A DNA stretch of 64,000 bases from Acinetobacter populi (lineage in GTDB: Bacteria; Pseudomonadota; Gammaproteobacteria; Pseudomonadales; Moraxellaceae): contig NZ_NEXX01000003.1 in the NCBI RefSeq assembly GCF_002174125.1, positions 374,899-438,898 on the forward strand, written 5' to 3'. Made by a program: the position numbers and the translations under genes. The notes under the pieces were generated by a model. It was not told the origin of the DNA and searched no databases. It was given only the letters and a program-made list of their open reading frames with translations. Shown here piece after piece: positions 49,611-59,597 of the stretch. Position 1 is the first letter of the stretch; every line of letters begins with the position of its first letter.

Positions 49611-50560
49611 AAATTAAATACTCCGCACAAAAATAAAATAAATTGTTAAATACAACTCATATTTTATATATTTTTTCAATAAAAAAAATACTTATTAAAC
49701 ATGAGTTTAATTTATAATAATGTTTTAAACATAATTTTTAAACATCATATTAATTAACAAAAAAATATACACATACTAATTTTAATGAATTAATTTTATA
49801 CATATAGTTCTTAAAAAATTAAAAATATATAAATATTTTTCAATTGCTTTATTCAAGAAATGAATTATCATTTCATCATTTACTTAGTTAAAACAAAAAC
49901 ATAATAAAGAAAATTATAATACCTTTAAGTACATGTTATAAAATAATTTTTTAATCCTTATAATTTAAATCTTTAACCTAAAATCACTCATCAGTTAAAG
50001 TAAAAATACCTTATTTTCTCATTGTCTTTATCAAGTTTATCTAATATTAAAATTTAGTCTTTATTCATATTTGATCTATTTTTATACAATAATTTCAGAA
50101 CTTATTTATTCATGAAAAATTGCACGAATGTTTACTATTAAGCCAAATCAATCACAAATTCTTTTTAATATTTTTTTACATATTTACAAAAGAAACACAT
50201 GGTCAAATTTATAATTTGATTTTTCATTTTTTTTATGTATTTTAAAACAGAGTTTTTCTTCACTTTTGAAGCATTATTAAATAAAGATATTCATATGTTT
50301 TAATTAAAAAATACGTCATGATTAAGATGAATTACTTCTTCAATCATCATATTTGCACTGACTTTTGAGATTTTGATCATTAGAAAAGGCATGATGATAT
50401 ACTGTTTAGAATAAAAAAATCGATTTTGAATATCAAATATATGACTTATCTATAAACTTATAAGGACCTAAAATAATGATTATACAATAAATAAGATAAT
50501 ATAATCAAATACTTAAAATTATTACATTAACATGCTAAATAAAATTTATAATTAAAAAAC
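49611..50560. other. 950-bp AT-rich non-coding region
   Basis: I find no supported gene here. Long A and T runs and many stops occur in all frames. It must include the promoter of the dead-recombinase/EAL operon. Such DNA is a likely H-NS target and may mark horizontally acquired sequence. Confidence 0.6.
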
Positions 50561-50586
50561 GAGTGGCTTATTTTTAAAAGCCATTC
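50561..50586 (-). terminator. terminator of the halogenase gene
   Basis: GAGTGGCT (50561-50568) pairs with AGCCATTC (50579-50586) with one mismatch; the minus strand continues with G and six T. It lies 11 bp after the halogenase stop. Confidence 0.75.
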
Positions 50587-50596
50587 AAATCTGTCT

Positions 50597-52081
50597 TTAA
50601 AAATTACTCAATACTTCAATATAGGCTATGATTTGCTTTTTCTGTTCAATAGGTAATATCTGTAACTCTTGTGCACATCCAGTTTTAGAAATAAGATTGA
50701 GCGCTTGTGCAACAAAGATCCAGTTTACAACATGGAATATACCATTCCAGCCGTACTGTGCATATCCCTTGATATCTTCCATGCGAGGACTACGCTGCAT
50801 AAATACCTCTTTCAAAGCAGCATAGCTTTCCGGATAAGGTGTATTTGCAACCTTTTGCCAAAATGGCGTATCCTGTCTTGGGCAGTCGTAATGCATCCTT
50901 AAAAAATCCCGTATACCATGCCAACTGGCAGTATTTGCCTGATTATATTGTTCTATGCTTAAGTCGGAAACAACCCAACCACTATGTGTTACAACACGTT
51001 CGAACATTCTTAACTGCTCTAGCATTTGACCAATTGAGGTTGCCTCCAGTGGTTCAACAAAGCCAGATGCCAATCCTAATGCCATGACATTTTTTTGCCA
51101 AACTTTTTTATAATGGCCCGGCTTAAAACTTAAAGTTTTTTGTGGTTCTATTTCAAAACCAAAATATTGCTGAATTTCATCAATTGCTTGATCTTCTGTG
51201 GTAAATTCACTGCTAAATACATAACCAGCACCGATTCTTTCGACAAGTGGGATTTGCCACATCCAGCCTGCTTTCATTGCTGTTGCACGGGTAACAAGTT
51301 CAGGATTCTTACCGTGATGAGAGACATGGAATGGAATTGCTCGATCCAGCCATAAATAATCCTTGAATGAACTCCAAGAGCTTTTTAACTTCTTTCCAAT
51401 AACCAAACGTGAGAAGCCAGAAGCATCAATGATAAAATCAGTTTTTAAAGGACCTTGTTCAGTTAAAATTTGTTGTGCATAACCCTCTGCATTAAATACT
51501 ATATCATGTACTTTGGTTTGCGTATGAATTACTCCTCGCTCTACTGCTTTTTTACATAGGAATGAGGCAACCTTATGACTATCAAAATGAAAAGATGTTG
51601 CAAACCCAGAATCATTTTGTAAAACATCTATTGCATCCTTTTGTGAAATTCTTTGACGAATCACATCAAAATCTTTTACAGCCGATGCAAGCGGGATATT
51701 CTGAGTAATTAAAGCAGAAATCAAAGGCAAAAATGCAGCGGCTTCATGATTAAAAGGCTCATGCTTAGGATTTATGAAAAGATGATAAAATTCATCTTCT
51801 TTTTCACCTGTACGCCAACCCTCATAGCAAAATCCCCATTTAAAAGCTGCACCTGTTTCACGCATAAATTCGCTAGTTGGAATATTCAGGCTATTTAATG
51901 CGGATACTAAATTGATTAACCCGCCTTCACCCACACCAACAATTCCTATACTGGGAGATTCTATTACCTGTACCTTTACATGATCAGAAAACATCCTTTT
52001 TAAAGTTAATGCTGCAAACCAACCTGCTGTTCCACCGCCTATAATTGTTATATTTTTTGCATGTCTAAGATCTAGCATCAT
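50597..52081 (-). CDS. flavin-dependent tryptophan halogenase-family protein
   Basis: A 494-residue flavin-dependent halogenase. The FAD-binding GGGTAG is at residues 15-20. The catalytic lysine is K81 (AAFKWGF), W-M-W-Q-I-P (273-278) is the family signature, and the Glu of EPLEATSIG is E346. These are the key residues of PrnA-type tryptophan halogenases, so the enzyme should be active with a flavin reductase. A second ATG three bases in (52078) fits the GAGGA site better. No reductase or biosynthetic cluster is near; the neighbours are a divergent recombinase and the adhesin. Homologs also occur beside TonB receptors in other proteobacteria. The substrate is unknown. Confidence 0.88.
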   Translation of the reverse strand: MMLDLRHAKNITIIGGGTAGWFAALTLKRMFSDHVKVQVIESPSIGIVGVGEGGLINLVSALNSLNIPTSEFMRETGAAFKWGFCYEGWRTGEKEDEFYHLFINPKHEPFNHEAAAFLPLISALITQNIPLASAVKDFDVIRQRISQKDAIDVLQNDSGFATSFHFDSHKVASFLCKKAVERGVIHTQTKVHDIVFNAEGYAQQILTEQGPLKTDFIIDASGFSRLVIGKKLKSSWSSFKDYLWLDRAIPFHVSHHGKNPELVTRATAMKAGWMWQIPLVERIGAGYVFSSEFTTEDQAIDEIQQYFGFEIEPQKTLSFKPGHYKKVWQKNVMALGLASGFVEPLEATSIGQMLEQLRMFERVVTHSGWVVSDLSIEQYNQANTASWHGIRDFLRMHYDCPRQDTPFWQKVANTPYPESYAALKEVFMQRSPRMEDIKGYAQYGWNGIFHVVNWIFVAQALNLISKTGCAQELQILPIEQKKQIIAYIEVLSNF

Positions 52082-52102
52082 ATTCCTCTATCTAATCGTT
52101 TT

Positions 52103-52176
52103 ATTCCAAGCTGGAATTATAGGTTGTCTTTATGGAATTTAATCTCTAAAATGTATATTTTGTCACATTTATTCCA
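52103..52176. promoter_or_regulatory. four ATTCCA half-sites between halogenase and recombinase
   Basis: ATTCCA at 52103-52108, its inverse TGGAAT at 52112-52117 and 52133-52138, and ATTCCA again at 52171-52176. The first pair is a 6-3-6 palindrome. All lie within the 180-bp divergent promoter region, so one regulator may control both genes. Confidence 0.45.
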
Positions 52177-52261
52177 ATGTGTTAAATATTTATTTTAATT
52201 CTCTTGTTCTTGAAAAGAAGCATACATAATATTTTTTCCTTTATATTAAAGGAATTAAAAA

Positions 52262-53491
52262 TTGGCCATTCAAAAATCTTTTACAGGCATTCACATCAGA
52301 AATCAATCTATCCGAATTGATTTTATGTACAAAGGCATTCGTTATCGCCATACTCTTCCACTTGAACCTAATAAAGCAAATATTAAATATGCCTGTCAGT
52401 TAAGATCGGCAGCCATTCATGCACTTAGAACTGGTAAATTTAACGAAAAAGAGCTGTTTCCTCATTCTCGCCCAAAAAGCCAAACCTTAAATGCAGAATT
52501 ACAAAATTTGAGTTTACATTACCTTTCTTTAAAATCTGTAGATATTACACCTGAAACACAAGCTCGTTATAAAACTGCATTAAACGAATGTATAAAAGTT
52601 CTTGGCATTAAAAAAAATATTGAACTCCTACGACCGACTGATATCCAAAATCTAAGAGTAAAATTGGTATCACAACATTCGGTGTCTACAGTGAATCATT
52701 ACCTTACAATTTTGAATGGTTTCCTAAAATGGTGTGAAGATAACCAATATAACCAAGGATTAAGCAAATATTGCAAAAGATTTACCAGTCAAAGTAAAGA
52801 ACCAGATCCACTTAGCCTTGAAGAATTAAATCAAATACTTTTTAAAGGATGTCTTAATTTGATTGATCGGGCTTCGATTACACTTGCGGTATATACAGGA
52901 TTAAGACCTGGTGAATTATGTGGATTAGCATTTGAAGATGTAAATCAGGACCAAAACACGATTACGATTCGCAGATCAATCACTCAATCAGGAACATTTA
53001 AAATCCCTAAAACAAAAAAGGAAAGAACCATTTTTTTACTTCCACCAGCACAAGAAGCAATTAAAATTTTAATGGGATATGCCCTTGATCTCCCTTCTCA
53101 GAATGCTCAAGTCTGGTTTAATCGTCATCAATATCGGGAAGATCATATTCATTTACTATTATCTCCGAAAAACCTATCAAAAAAAACTGATATTCATTTT
53201 TTCTATTCGCCAAATGCCTGGAATCAAAAATGGAGTGCCATTATTAATAGAGCAAATGTCAGATATCGTCCTCCTTATCAAACCAGACATACATATGCAT
53301 GTTGGAATCTTACCGCCAGAGGTAATTTAGCATTTATAGCCAACCAAATGGGACATGCCGATTACTCTATGCTGATTAAGGTATATGGTCGATGGATGGA
53401 TAGTGAATCTTCCAATGAAATTGAGCTGATCTGGCGCAATATTCAAAAACCAGAATGTCCCATTTTTACTACTTCTGATCTTCAAAATTGA
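52262..53491 (+). CDS. tyrosine recombinase (integrase family), probable DNA invertase
   Basis: A 409-residue tyrosine recombinase starting at TTG with AAAGGA eight bases upstream. It has an N-terminal arm-binding domain (IRIDFMYKGIRYRHTLPL), a SAM-like core-binding domain (residues 80-165) and a catalytic domain with R215 (TGLRPGEL), Lys near 252, R342-H343 (YQTRH), H365 (MGHADY) and the nucleophile Y375 (VYGRW). All are intact; the YxxRH form instead of HxxRH is common in this subgroup. It is not next to a tRNA or phage genes. It ends 39 bp before a 67-bp sequence repeated inverted in the adhesin gene. It is therefore the best candidate for inverting the segment 53598-59597. Confidence 0.9.
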   Translation: MAIQKSFTGIHIRNQSIRIDFMYKGIRYRHTLPLEPNKANIKYACQLRSAAIHALRTGKFNEKELFPHSRPKSQTLNAELQNLSLHYLSLKSVDITPETQARYKTALNECIKVLGIKKNIELLRPTDIQNLRVKLVSQHSVSTVNHYLTILNGFLKWCEDNQYNQGLSKYCKRFTSQSKEPDPLSLEELNQILFKGCLNLIDRASITLAVYTGLRPGELCGLAFEDVNQDQNTITIRRSITQSGTFKIPKTKKERTIFLLPPAQEAIKILMGYALDLPSQNAQVWFNRHQYREDHIHLLLSPKNLSKKTDIHFFYSPNAWNQKWSAIINRANVRYRPPYQTRHTYACWNLTARGNLAFIANQMGHADYSMLIKVYGRWMDSESSNEIELIWRNIQKPECPIFTTSDLQN

Positions 53492-53530
53492 TCAAGTCTT
53501 TGTATTTATATTTATTTTTTTACTATCAAT

Positions 53531-53597
53531 ACATATACCTATTATGCACGCGTTGTAGATCACGCTGGTAACATCGGTTCTAACAGTAATGACTTCA
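53531..53597 (+). repeat. left inverted repeat of the adhesin switch, 67 bp
   Basis: Identical over all 67 bases to the reverse complement of 59598-59664. Identity stops at the next base on both sides. It encodes YTYYARVVDHAGNIGSNSND in the frame of the downstream cassette. The recombinase stop lies 39 bp to the left. Confidence 0.95.
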
Positions 53598-56356
53598 CAA
53601 TCTCTATAGATTTAACAGTAATTGTGAATAGCCAGAGTACATTGGATACTACACCGATTATTTCTGGTTCTACCGGTTTTGATATTCTGGAAGGCGAATA
53701 TCTTGAAGTCACTGTGAATAGCAAAACCTATAGCTCGCAAACTGGCGCTGTTGTCATCGACTTTGATAACAATACTTGGTATGTACAGATTCCTGATAGT
53801 GATGCTTTGCCAATAGGGACTTATAATGTAAGTGCTGTATTGAAAAATGCTGAGGGAGAAATTACACAGGATGATACAACCAATGAGTTAGTTGTAAGTC
53901 CTTCACCAACGATTAATTTTACTGCAACTGCAGCAACATCTGATGATACAGGTACTGCTTTGACTATAAGTGAAAATGGTACCTGGAGAATTTTAAGTAA
54001 TTCAACAGTATTTACTCAAAATGCGACGGATCCATCAACTTTAGGTTCTTTTACTTCTATTGCGATATCGGGAGCAGACCGCCAACAACAATCCTCATTT
54101 ATTGACTTTGACCGTGATGGTTTGATGGATATTCTGGGCGCAGATACTTCGTTTGCAAATGGCCAACAGTCATTTAAATATAATGCTGATGGTACTTACA
54201 CTGTATTTCAAATAGGTTCTTTCGGCATTAGCGGACAAACCAATGATGCTAATGGTAATACTTATGTTTGGTATGGTGGTGTTGCTGGTATTGATATCAA
54301 TGGTGATGGCTATGTCGATATTGTTTATGGAGATGAAACACCTAATGATGCGGAGACCCGAGGGGGTTACGATACTACATTTGTACTAAATACCAATGGC
54401 ACTATTCTTGGTTTTAATAAATCAGGTGCATACGTTTATACTCAAACCAACCAGGATGGCGTTGCTGCAACTAACTCAGGCAATCCAACCCCAGACCGTG
54501 AAATTGCTGGTGTAGATTTAAATAACGATGGTTATGTGGACATTGTTTATCATGGGACAGCGGGTACTAATACCACTTCTACGGGTGGTAGCAGTGGAGT
54601 TAGTACTCGCTTAGTTGTGGTCAATAATGGTGTAGATGCCAATGGTAATACTACTTTGACAAATACACAGATTGTTACGGATGTATTTAATGGTGATAAT
54701 GGTACAACAAACGTTTATACGAGCCTAACGTGGGCAGACTTCAATGGCGATGGCTATATGGATCTGTTTATTGGTGGACTAACCGGTACAGGTACAGCAG
54801 CCAATAGTGAAATATACTATAACGATGGTACAGGCAAATTGGTTACTACAACCAATGGTGTTGGTACAGGTACGAATGTCCAGACTTTAACCGATGCTAC
54901 TAATAGTAATACCTCACTCGCTGTAGATTGGAATGGTGATGGTAAAATAGACATCATTGAAATTGCGGGGATTTCACAAGGAAATAGTGCTGCCAATGTT
55001 TCTAGTGCCGATAATAAAGGTATTTTATGGCTGAATGGCGGTACTAATGCTTCCGGCCAAGTAAACTGGACCTCTGAAACCATCTTAGCTCAGGCAAATA
55101 TTCGTCCTGGTGCTGCAAGCACTTATCGGTTTGTGTCTGGTGCTCAGGTTGTGGATTTGGATTATGATGGTGATCAGGACTTAGTCGTTTTCCGTTCAGA
55201 GGCAGGTGCAACATCATATATCGAAAATAAATCGGTCATTCAAGATGGTACCAGTATTATTCTGAATATTCGGGATAAAAATGGTATTAATGCTTACTAT
55301 GGCAACACAGTGGCATTGATTGATGAAGCAACCGGACAAGTAGTGGCTACCCAAATCATCAATGCACAAAGCGGTGTAAATACCCAAAACTCTACAGGTC
55401 TGGTGTATTTCTATGGTTTGGATGCCAGCAAATCATACAGTGCTGTGATACTTTCTAACGGTAATGATTATGGTGGCATAAGCTCTATTACCCTGGGTTC
55501 TAGTGTTAATACCATTGAAAATGTCAATGAGACTTGGGCGGGTTTAAAAGCCGTTGAGAAAAATCATGCTTATGTATTGACCACTGAGAATGGTACAGCT
55601 GCCTCTAGTACTGCTACAGCAGCCACAGATGGTACTAATACTGTAGGTATACTGGGTACCGGTTATAACGATACGCTTTATGCCACGGCGGGTACGCATG
55701 TCTATAATGGTGCCGGTGGTAGTGAACTAGTATCTGGTGTTAATACTTGGAGCGATACAGGTGGTATGGACATTGTTGATTATAAACTAGCCGGCAGTAC
55801 AGCAATCACAGTCGATTTATCTATTACCACTGCCCAGAATACCGGGTTTGGCACAGCAACGTTTGTCAATATTGAAGGTATTGCAGGTAGTTCTAGTAAC
55901 GATACCTTTACAGACAATGCAGGCAATAACCAGTTTGAAGGCCGTGGTGGTAATGACATCTTTAACCTGATCAATGGCGGTAATGATACCTTGTTGTATA
56001 AGGTGCTTGATGCTGCTAATGCAACAGGGGGTAATGGTTCAGATGTGGTAAATGGTTTCCATGTAGGTACGTGGGAAGCAACACCAAATGCAGACCGTAT
56101 CGACTTGTCAGAGCTATTGATTGGTTATACTGGTAGTGTGACACCAGCAAGTTATATCAATGGTACGCCAACACTAGCAGCGGATGCGGAAATTCGTAAC
56201 TATCTATCTGTACAATCAGATGGTACGAATACAACTATTAGTATTGACCGTGATGGTGCCGGTGGAGCTTATAGTTCAACTACATTAGTTACATTAAATG
56301 ATGTAGATACCACTTTAGAGAAATTATTGGCAAATCATCAGATTATTATCGGTTAA
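53531..56356 (+). CDS. silent alternative C-terminal cassette (B) of the giant adhesin
   Basis: An open frame beginning in the left inverted repeat, with no signal or proper start; the first usable codon is a GTG at 53624 without a clear RBS. It encodes a short Ig-like remnant and then four to five FG-GAP/VCBS-like repeats with calcium-loop motifs (DINGDGYVD, DLNNDGYVD, DFNGDGYMD, DWNGDGKID, DLDYDGDQD). A C-terminal RTX-like type I secretion region follows (GGNDIFNLINGGNDT, NADRIDLSELLIGY, ISIDRDGAGGA, ending NHQIIIG). It is a diverged paralog of the end of the gene at 56419-64000. Inversion would fuse its ~919 residues to that gene. It is in the same frame as the recombinase just upstream. 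Confidence 0.85.
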   Translation, partial: TYTYYARVVDHAGNIGSNSNDFTISIDLTVIVNSQSTLDTTPIISGSTGFDILEGEYLEVTVNSKTYSSQTGAVVIDFDNNTWYVQIPDSDALPIGTYNVSAVLKNAEGEITQDDTTNELVVSPSPTINFTATAATSDDTGTALTISENGTWRILSNSTVFTQNATDPSTLGSFTSIAISGADRQQQSSFIDFDRDGLMDILGADTSFANGQQSFKYNADGTYTVFQIGSFGISGQTNDANGNTYVWYGGVAGIDINGDGYVDIVYGDETPNDAETRGGYDTTFVLNTNGTILGFNKSGAYVYTQTNQDGVAATNSGNPTPDREIAGVDLNNDGYVDIVYHGTAGTNTTSTGGSSGVSTRLVVVNNGVDANGNTTLTNTQIVTDVFNGDNGTTNVYTSLTWADFNGDGYMDLFIGGLTGTGTAANSEIYYNDGTGKLVTTTNGVGTGTNVQTLTDATNSNTSLAVDWNGDGKIDIIEIAGISQGNSAANVSSADNKGILWLNGGTNASGQVNWTSETILAQANIRPGAASTYRFVSGAQVVDLDYDGDQDLVVFRSEAGATSYIENKSVIQDGTSIILNIRDKNGINAYYGNTVALIDEATGQVVATQIINAQSGVNTQNSTGLVYFYGLDASKSYSAVILSNGNDYGGISSITLGSSVNTIENVNETWAGLKAVEKNHAYVLTTENGTAASSTATAATDGTNTVGILGTGYNDTLYATAGTHVYNGAGGSELVSGVNTWSDTGGMDIVDYKLAGSTAITVDLSITTAQNTGFGTATFVNIEGIAGSSSNDTFTDNAGNNQFEGRGGNDIFNLINGGNDTLLYKVLDAANATGGNGSDVVNGFHVGTWEATPNADRIDLSELLIGYTGSVTPASYINGTPTLAADAEIRNYLSVQSDGTNTTISIDRDGAGGAYSSTTLVTLNDVDTTLEKLLANHQIIIG

Positions 56357-59300
56357 TATTTAATAATTAGTCATAAAAAGAGAACCCTAGGGTTCTCTTT
56401 TTTTAATATTAATAATGATTAGATGATGATTTGGTTATTCATCAATAACTCTATCAAATCAGTCTGTACATTGTTTAAAGTCAGAACAGTTGTAAAGATA
56501 TTACCACCACCATCACGATCAATCGCAATTGTAGTATTGGTTCCATTACTTGAAATTTTCAGATAATCCAGTAAATCAGATGCCGATATATCCAGTTTTA
56601 TACCATCAGTATCTGTATAAAGGCTTGCTGTACCTGTATAGCCATCTAATAGTTCATGAATATCAATAATATCGGCATTATCATCCGTACTAACATTACC
56701 GATATGGAAACCATTGACCACATCTACGCCATTACCACCGGTCGCATCAGCCGCATCGAGTAAGGTTAGATAAACGGTATCATTTCCACCACCATCGCCG
56801 CCTAAGTTATAGGTGTCATTACCTTGACCACCGACAAAGTAATCATTGCCTGAACCGCCTGTAAATGTGGTATCACCACTACCCGTAATAAATCTTTCAA
56901 TATTCTCAAAGGTATCCGTGTATGTAACACCATCGATTACTTTATTTACTGTCCCTGTAGAAACATTGACAGAAATTTGTGCACTTAGCAAACTATAGTC
57001 AAGAGTATCTTCACCACCATCGGTAACCCATTGCTTTTCACCCTCGGTGTTGATAATCCAGCCACCACCACCATTATAGTGATCGTTCCCCAATGTACCG
57101 AAGAAATGATCATTATATCCAGTACCCACAATACCAACACCATTATTTGCACTATTAGTCAAGGCAGTATCCGATTCGGCAGTCAGTACATAGGCCTCAT
57201 TGGCCTTACCTGTGGTTAGTCCGCTCCATGAAGTATTAATGGTATTGTTTGTATAGCCCCCCAGATTACTAACGCCACCAACATTATCTGATACGCCATT
57301 GGTGATGCGAAGTAATTGCACAGAATAGGTTTCATTTGGATCTAATCCATAAAAACTGACCAGTCCCATACTATTACTTGAACCAGATGATTGCGGATTA
57401 ATTAATTGGGTTGCAACCAGAGTACCTGCCGAATTATACAACTTCACAGTATTGCTATAGTAAGTGTTGATACCCTGACCATCAACAATACGGATTTGTA
57501 AACTTGTACCATCAGCTGCAATATTGGTGTTCTTAACTAGGACTGTTGGATTACTTGCATCACCAGCCACAACTGCAGCATCTGCTCCAGCACGATATAA
57601 TACTAAGTCCAAAGAACCATCCCAATCGTAATCGACAACCACAGCACCAGTAATGTCTGAATATAATGTCGTCGTCATGGCTGTTGCATTTGTGCCCCAT
57701 GTATTGGTTCCCGTATTGAGATATAAGGTTGGAGCAAAATTATTTGCAGCAGTATATCCATAATTTCCTGTCACCTGCGTTGGAACTTCAATTACATCTA
57801 TTAGTCCATCAAAGTTCCAGTCTACAGCAAAAGATGTTCCTCCTTTTTTACTATCACCAAACCATAGAGCATTTGCATCTGTTGCTAATAATTTTCCGGT
57901 ACCATCATTAAGATAAATCCGGCTTTCAGTTGAATCAACACCAGCTTTAGATCCACGGTTTATATACATATCCAGCCAGCCATCGCCATTAAAATCGGCA
58001 AATGTTACTGATTGAGATAAGTTGCCTGCGTCATAGCCTGCATCACCTGCAAAGACATTGGCATATCCAACATAAGTAAATCCAGATGCAGTACCAGAGT
58101 TGTACAAAACACCTAATCCTCGACTAGTATCTGATTGAATCGAGGTATAACCGTTATAGTCCACATGTGCCACAATATCTACTGTACCGTTATTATCCAA
58201 ATCGACTGCGGCTGTTTCATGCATGACAGATAAGTTAGTAGGCATAGCAATACCTGTGACACTATTATTACCCAAACCGTTAGCTATAGTTAATGCACCA
58301 GATGGCGGCATACCGTTTGTAGAGGCATTATATTCATACGTCAGCGTACCATTATCATTTTTAATAAATGATATTGAATCTGGAGCAGAATCTGCCATTA
58401 CGAAGTCCAGATAACCATCACCAGTACGGTCATAGGCAATTGCACCACCTAAATGGTTGGCTGTTCCTTGATTTAAAGCTTGTGGTGTATAAGTTCCATC
58501 AGCATTTTGTAGCCAGTATGCTGTTCGACCAGCATTACCATAACTACTTACTTGTGACATTACATCAACATAGCCATCACGGTTAATATCTGCAAACATT
58601 ACTGAGTTGAGATAACGTCCATAACCAGCATCATTTACATTATAACCTGCACCATTTGTGGTACTTGGTTGTGCCAGATAAACCGAACTATACTCAGTTA
58701 ATGAATCATCCTGTGTATAGACTCGTCCAGCATTAGCAGTAGTAGATCCTGATGTCCCTCTTACACTCTGGAAAAATGCCCATGTACCATTGGCACTAAT
58801 AGTAACCGCAGCAGCATTTATACCATAACCTTCAGCATCGGTTGTACCGCCCCATGTTGTAGTTACTACTTGTGCACCCGTAGAAGTAGAGGCAACACCT
58901 ACACTGCTTACAGAACTAATGGATGATACATTACCCGCTGAATCCCAAACCAAAAAGGCAAGATTTAGTGCACCAGCAGGTAATGTTGTAGTAATGGTCC
59001 AGCTTCCATCTGCTGCCACAACAGCCGAAGCAATAACTTTGTCCAGACCTTCCTGCCACATACCATTGTTATTGACATCATTGATCAGCGCAATGGTTGT
59101 ACCAGCTTCCAATGCACCATAGATTGCACTAGTGAAAGTATACGAAGTAGAAATTGTGGTTACACTATCTACAATAGGTGCATTGACAATACCATCAGGT
59201 GAAGTCAAATCAATTACAACAGTTTTGTCCTGACCAGTCAGACCAGCAAAGTTACCTGCTGTATCGCGTACCCGAAACTCTACAGTGAATGTTGCATCTG

Positions 59301-59597
59301 TAGTATAGGTTGTTTCTGGCAACACAAATGTCCAATTGGTATCATCAGATAAAGCTGCATCTTTCCATGTGATACCCCCATCTACAGAAATCTGTAAGAA
59401 CTCTCCAGTTGCCAGAGTACGACTTAATGTACCGGAAATTTGAGTTGGAGTACTATCTCTAGTAATCAAATCATTATTTGTCGCTGTCAATGTAGTTGTG
59501 TCGCCAGAAGATGGCACGCCATTGGCTGTATCTACTGTTATTGCTGTCGTAGTCGTTAACCCAGTTACGACTGGCGGAATCGTATCCAGGATTATGC
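53598..59597. mobile_element. 6000-bp invertible segment (putative)
   Basis: Exactly 6000 bp between two perfect 67-bp inverted repeats. It contains cassette B (plus strand) and cassette A (minus strand, currently joined to the adhesin body), meeting tail to tail at a palindromic terminator. Frames match across both repeats, so inversion exchanges the adhesin C-termini without breaking the gene. The recombinase gene is just outside the left repeat. Confidence 0.8.
56375..56402. terminator. perfect palindromic bidirectional terminator
   Basis: A 28-bp perfect palindrome (AAAAAGAGAACCC and its complement around TA) between the two convergent cassettes. It works on both strands, so the expressed gene ends correctly in either orientation. 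Confidence 0.93.

Noticed and set aside
49611..50560. Small genes or RNAs in the AT-rich gap
   Set aside because: Only short frames with poor composition are present, and no stable structure apart from the halogenase terminator at its edge.
53624..56356. Independent adhesin gene starting at GTG 53624
   Set aside because: There is no signal or ribosome-binding site, the frame continues upstream into the inverted repeat, and the similarity begins mid-domain.
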